From: Centrapalus pauciflorus
Lineage: Eukaryota > Streptophyta > Magnoliopsida > Asterales > Asteraceae
NCBI GenBank assembly: GCA_020465985.1
Contig: JAANYP010000758.1
Coordinates: forward strand, 352,310-416,309
Reading direction: 5' to 3'
DNA length: 64,000 nt
Positions 22,182-33,501 of this stretch are shown here, one piece after another. The notes below the pieces were generated by a model that searched no databases, was not told where the DNA came from, and saw only the letters and a program-made list of their open reading frames with translations. The translations under genes and the position numbers were made by a program. Positions within the stretch are counted from its first letter, which is position 1. Each line of letters starts with the position of its first letter.

Positions 22182-22511
22182 AGTGTATAACCTGTTCACA
22201 AAGAACGAGTTCTGTTCACAAAGAACAGAACACTTAGTTTTGGTCCAAGCTACTCAACAGGCATGAGCAGCGTAGACAGTTTATGTCCAGCCTGTTTAAC
22301 AGATTAGGACATGTTGGGCAATCTACCTAAGTTACAACTAATGTAACAGGGTGAGCAGCTTTTGACTAATATTGCTTATCACTTATCAGGATTCAATAAG
22401 GCATTAACGGGCCTTAAAATATTCCCTTTATGTGTATCAAACAAGTTTGATTTATAATCTCCCCCTATGATATAGAACAAGTTTGATTGAGGCCTTTTTG
22501 GGCCTAACAAT
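22182..22511 (-). repeat. F1-B 3' LTR remnant
   Basis: About 330 bp of LTR adjoining the polypurine tract and ending GGCCTAACA on the plus strand. It matches 53716-54021 of the 5' LTR. The remaining two-thirds are missing, cut against F3-A near 22180. A second AGGGGGAGAT tract lies inside it at about 22460. Confidence 0.85.
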
Positions 22512-22527
22512 CTCCCCCTATTGGCAA
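22512..22527 (-). other. F1-B polypurine tract
   Basis: 'atctccccctattggc' reads GCCAATAGGGGGAGAT on the element strand, directly before the 3' LTR. Bases 22528-22912 beyond it are AT-rich 3' untranslated sequence with no ORF. Confidence 0.85.
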
Positions 22528-22912
22528 TAATCTGTCTAAGTTGATTCAATAAATGATCACTATATATGTTTACATTACATTTGCTAAAATGGAAGTACAA
22601 CATTTATGTAAACTAAAAGATCAGTTTATACATCCTGATATTGATTTAAACAACATATGTTTTTACAAAAGTACAACTAAGGTATTGGAAAGGATTACAA
22701 CTAATGTAAATAGGTACAACTAATGTACAATGAAAAATTTCAACATGTTTAGACTGTTGATGTTGGGAGCAAGTAACGGTAAGCCTGTCCAACTTATAGA
22801 TATCTTTCATTCTTCATCTACTTAGTAGTAGATGGACCTTGAGGCTCTTGTCTTTGCTCATCTAACTGTTGATAGTGTTCAATAGTCTCATCATTTTCTT
22901 CGATCTCATGGC

Positions 22913-25177
22913 TCAGGAACATGAAGTCTGGATTTTGAAGTTCTCCCATTTCATAGAAGCCTTTAGCTGTTCCCATATTATGGCTCTCCATCTTGAATGC
23001 AGTTCAAAAGCATTTGAGAGTCTGAAGGCTATGACCTGCATGAGACCAGCCTTGTAAAGATCAGATGCCCTCTGGAAACACCTTTTCTTTGATAAGGGGT
23101 CCACAAAGAACACCCCTAAGTCAGGCCCTTCTATGAATTTTCCTTCTTCAGGCTCAACTCCTTTTGGCAGACTGTGATCTACCGCTTTGACTTCAAAAGC
23201 GTGAATCCCTTGTTTAATCATGATAATGAGCTCTTCAAGATCGGTATCCTTTCTCAGCCTCCTGGGCTTAATCTTGGGTTCTACCAGTGAGGTATCCTTG
23301 ATTTGTTCTTCAGGAATCAAGCCTAGGTCTTTAACTTTTTCCATCATCTTTTTGACGTACGCCTGATAGTTTAAGTAGTTTTAGATTTTGATCTGCTCAG
23401 GGCAACAACCAACTCAACCCATTCCCTATACCCCATGCAGGCAATGTCATCAGATTCACAAGCTTTTAATTCAGGACCCTCACCACCTAGCCTGGTGATT
23501 TGAAGTTTCCACTGTTTGCCTTTTCTTGATATTGGGACAGCTTTAATAATAGTTTCTTTGGCAAGTCTCCTGTTAGCAATGTCGAAGAACTTCTTCCTTG
23601 CCATATTTTCAAAGTGGACTTGGGCTTTAGCTGATGAGGACACAAGCTTTGTTTTGGTCACCAAGACCTGTGCATTATGTTCCTTCTCAGCTTCCTTAAA
23701 TGTTACTGACTCATTAGCAGCTTTTACCAATTTCCTTTGAACATCTAAGGAGGGCATTTTGATCTTTCTTGCCTCCTTGTATGGAAGGACTTTAGCAACC
23801 TTAGCAGAAGCTTCTTCCTTCTTCTCTCTTTCAAGGATCTCAAGCTGCTCTTGTTTCCACTTATAATAAGTTTCTAGTGGAATGCACATATCTTTGGCCA
23901 GAGATTTGTCAGACATTAGTTGAGCAGCCTTGAGAGAGTCAGTGTCCACAGAGGCTTTCTCTTTCCCCTTTGCAGCTCTAGTCAGAACAGCTTCAGTTTC
24001 CTCCTCTTCTTCTTCTTAAGTTGGTTCCAAAATCAAGTGTCTCCTTCTGCTTGGCCTGTCCTCAGGAATGGATTCCTCCCCCTTAGATGGTGCAGGGTTT
24101 GGAGATCCAACCTGAGTAGACTTAGCAGCGGTTGCAGAGACAGTTAAAGTACCTGCAACATCACCAGTTTGTAATTGTCCTGCTACTTGGGTTACTGATG
24201 TTGATTTCTCCTTAGAGGGAGATGAAGATTTCTCCCCCTTAGACTTTGACTTCGAGGCAAATTTAGACTTTTCCCCCTTTCAAGGAGATGGCACACAGCC
24301 TTCAACATCAGTTCTGCTTGAAGGAACGAATCCAAAAGGCTGGACAGCAGCAGGTTTGGTTACAGATCTTGAACCAACCAGGCTATGCACTAAGAAAGTC
24401 AGGGTGTCCTTAACTTCTACCAGCTGGTAACACAAGTTTGAAGAGAAGAAGAATGAGAAGTGGCAAAATATAAGAGTTGGGAAATAGCAGCCCTGTCAGT
24501 TTCTGTGAACACCAAACTTTGAAGTTATGCAAGAGTTGGTTCAAGTGACTCATGCATATCCTCAAAGTTTGCTGCCATAGAGTTTGACAAGGATATCACT
24601 AACGTATTTAGAGAGGCCAGTATGGATGGCAAGGTGGTAGAGCAGGTCTCAGCAAAACCTGACAGCAATTGGGAAACAGCTGCCAGGCTGGACACGGAGT
24701 ATTGATGGTGAGTAAGAATGGAGGATAGAAAAGAGGAGAGTTGTTGTAGCTGTGTAGTGAGTGCAAGAAGCTGATAGGAATAATCAGGTTAGGGAGCAGG
24801 GGTTGGAAAGGAAGACTTGAATGAATCACGAAAACCATTAAGTTATGCAGACACAGAGTCTGCAATGATAGAAGGAAGGGTCATAGAAGATTCCAAAGAA
24901 CCAACTTTATTGGACAGCACATAAAGAGAGTTCTTTGGGGGATGGAGGTGTACGGGTTGACTGTTTAGATTGCGTTGATGGGGTTGAGTGTGATGGTAAA
25001 GATTGTGGAGTATGGGGGTTAGTGGGTGATGGAAGGGATACATTAGAAAGAAATTCTATTGCTTGAGCGTAAGTTAAGTGACCTAGCTTGGAAAGATCAA
25101 TAGGACCTTCAGCAGTGGCTGTAGCTGCATCATGAAGTGAGGTAATGGGGGATGGTGGCCTTTCAAATGTTACTGGC
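22913..25177 (-). pseudogene. F1-B third ORF, C-terminal part
   Basis: Continuation of the envelope-like ORF after the F2-B insertion. From right to left: a Pro/Ser-rich stretch (SPITSLHDAAT, LPSPTNPHTPQS), a broken Lys/Ser-rich region with PPT-like AGGGGGAG tracts (about 24080, 24233, 24271), then two better blocks: a Lys/Glu-rich helical region with KWKQEQLEILEREKKEEAS (about 23880) and KGKQWKLQITRLGGEGPEL, and a C-terminal block with KPRRLRKDTDLEELI, ending at 22913. Stops and shifts are frequent between 24000 and 25040. The function is unknown. Confidence 0.75.
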
Positions 25178-25268
25178 TGACAGGATCTAAAAATATGAAT
25201 TACCAAGACTAACTGATTTGAATTTATCAGAGTATAAATCAATAATCTTGCTTTGAATCAATAATCTT
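25178..25268 (-). repeat. F2-B 3' LTR remnant
   Basis: TGACAGGATC start plus about 80 further bases match the beginning of the 5' LTR copy at 32826. It then passes through 'aataatcttt' directly into the third ORF. That filler repeats 'aatcaataatctt' from a few bases to the left. Confidence 0.85.
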
Positions 25269-26294
25269 TCACCTCCTGAGTGAGGATGGGAGTTTCCTCA
25301 AGTGGTTCCCTTTGGATATGATGTGCAGGAGTATCCTCCTGCACAGGGATATATGGCTCTTGCTGATGGGAGGAGGAGGAAGGAGCTCCTGGTCCCCTTT
25401 TCTTTTGTATATGTTTCTGAGTGGGCGTGTTAGCTGTTCAAAAGGATCAGAGGGAATATTTGTATCATGAGGAGTGGGTTGGGGTCTTGGGGTTGTAGCA
25501 GTAATGTTAGGCTGAGCCTGCTCAAGACCCTCTCCTCTGTTTCGTGTAATGATGTTCATCATTGCAGAAGGCAATGGAACATCTATACTTACAAAATTGG
25601 CACTTGTCTTTAATAGCCTTTTGATTGAAAACAGTGAGTGCCTATGGGAAACGTGTATCTGTTTATGTAAATGTGAAGATGTGCAGGTGTGTGCAATAAT
25701 TTCTGCCAAAAACCTAGGATACATCAAAAATTTCCCATTCTTTAGGGAATGATGCCTTAACATCCCCTGAAAAATCATGTTAGAAAAATTGAACTGTTGG
25801 CCAGTAGAAAAGCACACTAAGGCAGTGGCAATATTTGAAGAAAACTCAGACCAACCAGTTCTTTTGGGGCTTAAACATTGCTGAATAATGTGCACAAGGT
25901 ATTTCCATTTAGGAGAAAAATGTGCCTTAAGAAAAGTAAAAGAATCAGCAGGGCCCCTATAACCAATATTTTGAAGACCAAAATGTAAAGCTTGAAGGGA
26001 TAGGTCGGTCATACCTGAGGCATCTTGAAGATGCAAGTGATGGCGGATGGATTCCTCAGTGATATGGATATCAGTTCCATCAATCTTGGAAAGAAGGGTA
26101 GGCACTCCATTGATGGTTTGAATAGATGCATGGTTCCAAAACTGTTCTATATGGGAGATGTATATAGTAGGGTTTATGGATAGTGCATGATGAATATGGG
26201 AGTGCCTGAGGAAATCCATCATTGTATGGAACGGTTGGAGTTCAGCATGTTTCAGAGTGTATGGGAGGCAGTTGTGTTCTTTTACGAACTCCAT
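25269..26294 (-). pseudogene. F2-B third ORF, N-terminal half
   Basis: The ATG at 26294 gives MEFVKEHNCLPYTLKH. The frame is open for 341 codons and covers the whole conserved core: the MDFLRHSHIHHAL block, the NPTIYISHIEQFW block, KAHFSPKWKYLVHI, PKRTGWSEFSSNIATALVC and KFLMYPRFLAEII. The last 50 codons (after about 25430) are out of register with F2-A and F2-C because of small indels. The C-terminal half is deleted. Confidence 0.85.
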
Positions 26295-26636
26295 GGATGA
26301 ACAAACGATGGTTTTAGGGTTTGAAAGAAGAATGTGTCATTCGTTCAGAGAGAAAGCAGAAGGCCGTGGAAGAAGAATATGTAACTGGTAGTTACAACTG
26401 AACGAAACCGGGACCTCTAAAGGTTTCGAAAAGTTGGGTCCCGTGCACACATTTTGAAAATTACCCAAATACCCGGCACACTTTGACAGATCAAGTGAAA
26501 ATAACTAGCAGTCCGAGAAAATGAACTAGCAGCATGAGAAAATACTCATGCTGTTAGTGTAAAATTGTGCAACTTTTCAATGGAACAGTGTCTCCCCCTT
26601 AAATTAGCACACTGAGTAGATAATAATGAAAACCAA
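26295..26636 (-). other. F2-B pol to third-ORF spacer
   Basis: Matches the spacer of F2-A. It holds the hairpin at 26524-26559 and a secondary polypurine tract at 26591-26602 ('tctcccccttaa'). No ORF and no MITE. Confidence 0.75.
26524..26559. promoter_or_regulatory. F2 spacer hairpin (F2-B copy)
   Basis: AACTAGCAGCATGAG, loop AAAATA, CTCATGCTGTTAGTG. Relative to F2-A and F2-C both arms carry a matched change (T to A in one, A to T in the other), so pairing is kept at that position. The outermost pair is lost. Confidence 0.8.
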
Positions 26637-29600
26637 TTAATCCATGTTTACCATACCAATGTTTGATACTAGGAAAGTGAACCTTCCTATATCAAAAGGT
26701 TTTGTAAATAGATCAGCTAGCTGATCATCTGTATGTATTTTGGTAACTTGGATTAACTTCTTTTCATTACAATCTCTGATGAAGTGAAACCTGATTTCTA
26801 TATGCTTGGTTTTTGGGAATTTCACTGGGTTTTGCACAATGCTAATTGCACTTGAATTGTCAATATAAATAGGAATGGATAAGAAATTCATACCATAGTC
26901 TCTTAGCTAATTTTGAATCCACATTACCTGGGAGCAGCAGCTTGCAGCTGCTACGTATTCTGCTTCAGTGGATGATGTGGAGACAGTTGTTTGCTTTTTG
27001 CATTGCCAAGAGACCAGTCTTGCTCCTAAGTATTGACAACCACCAGTTGTGGATTTCCTGTCAATGTTGCAACCACCATAGTCACTGTCAGAATAAGCAG
27101 TTAGTTCAAAAGGAGAGTCTTTAGGATACCATAGGCCTAAATGTGGTTGGCCTTTAAGATATCTAAAGATTCTTTTAACAGCAACCAAGTGAGAATCCTT
27201 TGGAGAGCATTGAAATCTAGCACACACACAGACAGCAAACATAATATCAGGTCTTGAAGATGTTAGATACATGAGAGATCCTATAAGGGATCTGTATAGA
27301 TGAATGTCCACATCTATGCCATCTTTGTCTGTATGGAGCTGTTTATGAGGATCCATTGGAGTGCTTGCAACCTTTGTGTCTTGATAGCCAAACTTTTCCA
27401 GTATGTCTTTGACATACTTTGATTGACTTAAGAATAGACCAGTAGGCTTCTGTTTAACCTGCAGCCCTAGAAAGAATGTGAGTTCCCCCATTGAACTCAT
27501 TTGAAACTTTTTGTGCATTAGGGCCTCAAATTCTTTGCACAAACTATCATTTGTTGAGCCAAAGATGATGTCATCAACATAGATTTGGACAAGAAGAATC
27601 TCAGCTTTGATGGATTTAGTGAAAAGTGTTTTGTCCAGAGTGCCTCTCTTGAATCCATTCTGTAGAAGATATGATGACAGTGTGTCATACCATGCTCTGG
27701 GGGCTTGGTGAAGACCATAGAGAGCTTTGTCTAGCTTGTACACCCTGTCTGGATACTTGTAGTCTTCAAAACCAGGAGGTTGACACACATACACTTCCTC
27801 TTCAATTGTCCCATACAGGAAAGCAGACTTAACATCCATTTGATACACTTTAAATCCTTTGAAACTTGCATATGCTAGAAACAGTCTGATGGCTTCAATT
27901 CTTGCTACTGGAGCAAAGACATCATCATAATCTATTCCTTCTTCTTGAGTGTACCCTTGTGCTACTAGTCTTGCTTTGTTCTTGATGACTATCCCTCTCT
28001 CATCCTTCTTGTTTCTGAACACCCATCTTGTACCTATTGCTCTCTTACCTTTAGGAAGATCCACCAGAGTCCATACATTCTGAATTTTGAACTGTAAAAG
28101 CTCTTCTTGCATGGCTTCAATCCATGATGAATCTTTTAATGCTTCTGATGCCTTTTTGGGTTCTAGTTGAGACATGAAACAGGCATGTTCAAAAGCAGCT
28201 AGACTGAATTCAGGTACTGATTGTTCAGCAGCAGCAGTCTCATGGTGAACCATTTTCCTTGTTTGAACAGGAGTGCTTGGATCACCCAGTATTTGATTGA
28301 GAGGGTGATACTTGTGAACTCTTAGTGTGGGCTCTCTCTCTGTTTGAAAAGAAGTTCCAAGGTTTGTATCATCTCCATCAGAACCGGTGAATGGTTCAGT
28401 TTCGGGAAGAGCTTGAGTTTCTAGGCTAACAGCTTGAGAAGCTGTTGGGACTGCTAGCCTAGAAACTAGAACTGTTTCCTTTTGTGTTGGAGCTGTGCTG
28501 TCAGGACTTGGGAATGGCACTTCAGTGTCTGGATTTGCATTAAGTGGAGCATTCAGGACCCCTGGAGGATCACATGACAGAAGTGGTAGAGTGGTGAAAT
28601 CATCCCAACTTGTTGAATCTGCAGCAGTCTGAAACTTTGTGCCAACAGCATGAGAAATTTTATTGGCAGCATGAGCGTTTGTGTTAGCAGCTTCAACCCT
28701 GTATGCATCAGCTTCTGCAGTATACTCAACAAAGCTCAGAGAATTTGTTAGTGAATCTAAATCAAACAACCAATCAGGACCAGTGCCTTTGATATTAGCA
28801 GTATTTTCATTAAATTCAACATTGGCACTTTCTTCAATTGTTTTAGACATACTGTTGTATACTCTATAGGCTTTGCTTTGAGTTGAGTATCCTACAAAGA
28901 ATCCTTCTTCAGCCTTACTCTCAAACTTCCCTAAGTGAGTCTTAGTGTGAAGAATAGTACATGGGCATCCAAAAGGCTTGAAGAAAGCTATTAGGGGACT
29001 TCTGTTATGGAATAACTCATAGGGAGTTTTTCCTTGAGATTGGACAACTTGAACCCTATTTAGAACATAACAGGCTGTATTAACAGCTTCTGCCCAGAAA
29101 GTCATTGGCAGATTTGAATCAGCTAGCATTGTTCTAGCAGCCTCAATTAATGTTCTATTCTTTCTTTCAGCTACACCATTTTGCTATGGTGTTCTTGGTG
29201 CACTATATTGTCTAGCAATGCCTTTGGACTCACAGAAACTGTTTAGAATTTGATTTTTAAATTCAGTTCCATTGTCTGATCTTATCACCTTAACTTTGGA
29301 ATTGGATTGGTTTTCTATCTTAAGGATAAAAGACTTAACTAGCTCAGCAGTTTCATCTTTGGACCTAAGAAAGTAAACCCAAGTAAATCTGGTGAAATCA
29401 TCAACAATGACTAAACAGTATGCCCTTTTATTCAAACTCAAAATAGATGTTGGACCAAGTAGATCCATATGTAACAACTGAAGAACAGATGAGATTGAAT
29501 TTACTTCTTTGGCCTTATGAGAAGTTTTGTGTTGCTTACCTTTAAGACATGCTACACAATGATCATCACAAATGAACTCCTTTTGTGGTAATCCTCTTAC

Positions 29601-30185
29601 CAGATTCTTTTTAACTAAAGCATTCATGGACTTGAAGTTCATGTGACACATCCTTCTATGCCAAAGAGCAGACTCATTTGATGATGCTTTGGATATTAAA
29701 CAGCTTAAAGTATTTGATTTAGTCAAGAGATCTGTGTCCAGGCCATAAACATTGTCCTTTCTTGGTGTTCTTAGTAAAACAAGTTTTTCAGGAACTTTGA
29801 AATCCTTTGAAAGAATAATGCACTCAGAATCTGTGAATAGAACAATGTTTTGTTTGTCACAGATTTGAGAGACACTCAATAAATTGTACTTAAGCTGTTC
29901 AACATACAGAACATCATGGAATGTCATGTTGCCTGCATTAACAGTACCTTTACCTGTAACCTTACCTCCTTTTGAGTTGCCTCCAAATTCAACAAAACCT
30001 CCATCAAAACCTTTGAAATTTGACAAGCATTCAGAATTGCCTGTCATGTGCCTAGAGCATCCACTGTCCAGATGCCATCTTGTTCTATGAGGAGACCTGT
30101 GGTTGCCCTGCACAAATAACAGCTTAGTTAGTAGTGGAGTAAACCCAAACCAAATTGGTTTTGGGTTGGCCTTGTACATTGACAT
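26637..30185 (-). pseudogene. pol: F2-B pol polyprotein (two in-frame stops)
   Basis: A single frame of about 1,180 codons interrupted only by TAG at 29184-29186 and 26907-26909. Domains in order: aspartic protease (DSGCSRHMTG, about 30045-30075), gag-pre-integrase zinc region (ALWHRRMCHMNFKS), integrase (HMDLLGP, RSDNGTEF, then NGVAER after the first stop), a long variable linker with the foldback at 28419-28464, reverse transcriptase (QIYVDDIIFGS, about 27565-27600) and RNase H (AYSDSDYGG, STEAEYVAA). It overlaps the end of gag by at least 62 nt in another frame. All catalytic residues that I can identify are present. Confidence 0.9.
28419..28464. repeat. 46-bp foldback in pol linker of F2-B
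   Basis: Perfect outer arms TTCTAGGCTA and TAGCCTAGAA with perfect inner hairpin AACAGCTT-GAG-AAGCTGTT. It encodes part of SRLAVPTASQAVSLETQ in pol, almost the same peptide as in the third ORF of F2-A and F2-C. The F2-C pol linker (about 47206-47240) lacks it. Confidence 0.88.
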
Positions 30186-32750
30186 AACTAAAAACTGTTT
30201 TTGACTTCTTATATTTGGTGAGATCTACTGATGGAGTCTTTGGAGAGTATTTAGTGATAATATGAGGTATCCAACTATTTTGATCATCTTTTCTTCTGAC
30301 AGTCTCAGATAATTCACTAGCAGCTCCAGATTGATGCCCAGCAGCTTGAGCTGTGTTTGTAGTGCTAACAGTTTCAGTTTTTGCACTAACAGCATCAGAT
30401 TTTGACTTAGCAGTCTGATCTTTTGCATTAGCAGTTTGAGCAACAGATTTGTCCTTGACACACCACATTTGTTTAAAACTTGATTTAGGCTTTGCCAAAA
30501 CTTGTTTTTGATGTGTGGACGGTTTTTTATTTACTTTTGAGAATCTGTGATCAAATGTTTTCTTTGGAGCTGCTGTGGAAGGTTTCACTTTTGAGTGCTT
30601 TGCCTGATTAGGATTTGATTTTGTGTGATGCACAGTCTGTTTTGCAACAGCTGGTTTGTAAAAACAATCCTTGGCTAAGTGATTCTTCCTTCCACAGTGA
30701 AAGCATCTTTTGACAGTTTGAATTGGAACACCAGACTTTTCTGTCAATTTCTGGTTCTTGTTTCTCTGGTTTCCTCTTACCTGCTGTTGTTTAGGAAACT
30801 TTTGAACACCATGCTTTTGGCATGTGCAGATAGAAACAGTTTTACCTCTTTTAGTTCCTTTTGATGAAGATGCAGTGTTACAGTTAGAATGTACAGAAAC
30901 TTGTGGAGTAGCATTGCATACACTCATCTTCTCTTTTCCTTTCTTACTGGGAGCTTGGACTTCTATGGGTGCACTCTTTGTGTCACAGTCTCTATTTTGA
31001 CTCTTATCTTCTTTAATTCAGGACTGTTATCAAGGATAGGATCTACAATAGTCATAGACTCATCTAGTGGTTCATTGACAAGTCTATCAGCAACCTCACT
31101 CATTGGATGAATGTACTTGTTATTGTATGGAGGTGGAGTAGCTTTATATCCTATTCCTTCTTTGGGATTGACCTGAGATTTCACTCTATCTTTGAATTGA
31201 ACTTCCATTAGGTGTTCTAGCTTTTGATTTGCTAACTTGAAGTTTCCTAGATCTATGTTAACAGATTCTAGCTTCTTATTAGCCTCAAACACCTTTTGTT
31301 CAGTCTCTTCTACCTTTTTATTTAGAGATTCTATTTTCTTATTTAGCTCCTTTTTCTCCCACTCATGATAGGTTCTATCATACCCCATTTGAATCTCATT
31401 GTCCTTATAATCATTTATCTGTTTTTCCAGATCTTCTATGGCTTGCATGTATTCATATCTCCTTTCTTCCATCTTAGCTAGAGTTTTGCACATGCTCTCA
31501 TTATGATCTCTGTACTTTTTAACCATATTTTTGCATGATTGAGAGCAGAGCTTAGAATTTACCTCAGATGGTAGTTCAGTGGAGGAGACATTTGATGTTT
31601 CTGCCATAAGTGCTTGATTTTGAAATTCTTCCTCTGTCTGATCACTCCAGTCAAACACATTGTCTTCTTGAGAGACAAGTGCTGTGGATGATGATGCTTG
31701 GACGGGTTGTGAAGTCCTTGATGGCTGTTGACCTTGAGATCTACATTCTCTGGCAAAGTGACCAAGCTTATGGCATTTATAGCATTCCACTTTTGATTTA
31801 TCAAAAGATGGTTTCCCTTCTGTCTTGGCTTGAAAGTTGGCCCTACCAGTTCTTTTCAGAAATCTTTTGGCTCTCATGGTCAGCATTGCATGTTGCCACT
31901 TTAAATCCATCTCTTCAAGATCATCTGGATGAATTTGTTCCAAGTCTTCAACATTTAGAGCAAATAATCCATCATTGGCAACAAAAGCCTCATAGTGAGT
32001 TTCAGCAGAATTGCCATCACCACCTGAAAAAGAATCACAGTTATTAGATTTTTCAGAAGACAGAAGAGCAGTGTTGTGATTATAAGAAAAGGATTTCTTT
32101 TTAGCATCAATCTCAGTCTCAAACACTCTTAAGCTGTTATGCAGATCATCCAATTCTATCTCATCAAGAGTGTCTTTTGTTCTCCATTGTGCAGCATAGA
32201 CTGTCCATTCTTCTCCAAGAGATCTGAGAAACTTTCTGTTGACTTCATCTTGATCCAGATTGACCTTTGCACTTTCCAGTTCACTTATCAGTTTGTTGAA
32301 CCTGTCAAAGATTTGAGTGAGGTTTTCATTCTTGCCACCAGAAAAGTTTTCATACTGCTGTTTCAAGAGGTCTTTTTGATTTCTCTTGGTACTGGCATTA
32401 CCAGCAAACCTCTTCTCTAAGGCATTCCAAAGAGAGTGAGCAGTATAAAACTTTTTGAACTGATGTTGATAAGCATTAGGAATGGCTATTTGTAATAGTG
32501 TGAGTGCTTTCACTTCATTCATTCTAGCCTTCCTTTCAAGTTCAGTTTTTGGAGGAGTTTTGACTGGTTTTCCCTCATCATCAAGTTCTGGATCAACTAC
32601 AGGAGGGAATTCAACAGCTTCCCATATGGCATAATCAATGAATTGAATATGCTGTTGAATCCTGAGTTTCCACATCTCAAACTCAGTGGGCTTGAGCATA
32701 GGCACTTTGAGTCCTTGCCCAGATCCACTGCTGCTATTTTCAAATTCCAT
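30124..32750 (-). pseudogene. gag: F2-B gag polyprotein (one frameshift)
   Basis: ATG at 32750, MEFENSSSGSGQG. The copia capsid domain (about 32700-32130), first zinc knuckle CYKCHKLGHFAREC (about 31743-31785), Glu/Lys coiled-coil-like segment (about 31470-31260), second knuckle CFHCGRKNHLAKDC (about 30664-30706) and a basic Lys/Gln-rich tail follow. The only break I see is one missing base near 31013 ('tctttaatt' where F2-D has 'tcttttaatt'). At the position where F2-C and F2-D carry TAG, this copy reads a sense codon. It ends at 30124 in overlap with pol. Confidence 0.88.
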
Positions 32751-32811
32751 TGTAAAAGATTAAAAATTTGAAAGAAAGTTTTCGACTTTGAAAAACAAAG
32801 AACGACCTGTG

Positions 32812-32823
32812 GCTCTGATACCA
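32812..32823 (-). other. F2-B primer-binding site
   Basis: GCTCTGATACCA, the complement of the initiator-Met tRNA end, two bases from the 5' LTR. Confidence 0.9.
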
Positions 32824-32825
32824 CT

Positions 32826-33496
32826 TGACAAGATCTAAAAATATGAATTACCAAGACTAACTGATTTGAATTTATCAGAGTATAAATCAATAATCTTGCT
32901 TTGAATCAAAGTTTAATCAAGAAGTTTGCGGAATAACACTTAATTATTTTGACAAAAACTTTCAGAATCAATAATAAATAAACACACAGGAATTAATCAA
33001 GAGTGTTTGTATTGCTGAATTCATCAATTACAATCACCTCTAATCTGTTTGATTAGACGAAGAACACAAACTGTTCTTAGGGTTTTAAAACCTTAGAGGC
33101 TTATGAAAACTTAAACAATAAAGCAATTACAGACTCAAAATATGCAGAAAACTTCTCTACACAATAGGACGACCTATTCTCTGTATTTATATTGCTTCTT
33201 GATATGTTTCCTTGACGAACTATGACTTCTCTAATAGTAGATATGCTGGAATCTTCATGTAGATATCGTTCCTGAAAATCAGCACTTTCTGTTTCTTAAA
33301 CTGTTGAGCAGCTTGAATCTCTTGACAGCATGAACTGAGCAGCTTGAGTAGTTTTGCTCTGGCAGCTTGAACTTTTACACTGGCAGCTCGAGTTTCTTCA
33401 ACTAGCAGCATGAACTTTGTACTTACAAGTAAAATCTACTAACAGTCTGAGAAGTCTAAACTAACAGCTTGAATGTACTTAAACTATTTCCCAACA
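32826..33496 (-). repeat. F2-B 5' LTR
   Basis: 671 bp, TGACAAGATC...CCCAACA on the plus strand, followed by the CTGGC duplication. TATA box TATAAATA on the minus strand at 33184-33191. Eight CAGC(T/A)TGA-type words occur between about 33303 and 33475. Confidence 0.92.
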
Positions 33497-33501
33497 CTGG
33501 C

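Larger units (their letters stand above)
25178..33496 (-). mobile_element. F2-B: Sirevirus-like element with deleted 3' end
   Basis: A complete insertion flanked by CTGGC at 25173-25177 and 33497-33501, inside the F1-B third ORF. Right to left: 5' LTR, primer site, gag, pol, spacer, third ORF N-terminal half, and only 91 bp of 3' LTR. A deletion of roughly 2.4 kb relative to F2-C removed the rest of the 3' LTR, the polypurine tract and the C-terminal half of the third ORF. It has the best preserved pol of the window. Confidence 0.92.

Noticed and set aside
23371..23949. 192-codon minus ORF as an independent gene
   Set aside because: It falls in order between other parts of the F1-B third ORF and ahead of its polypurine tract, so it is a fragment of that ORF.
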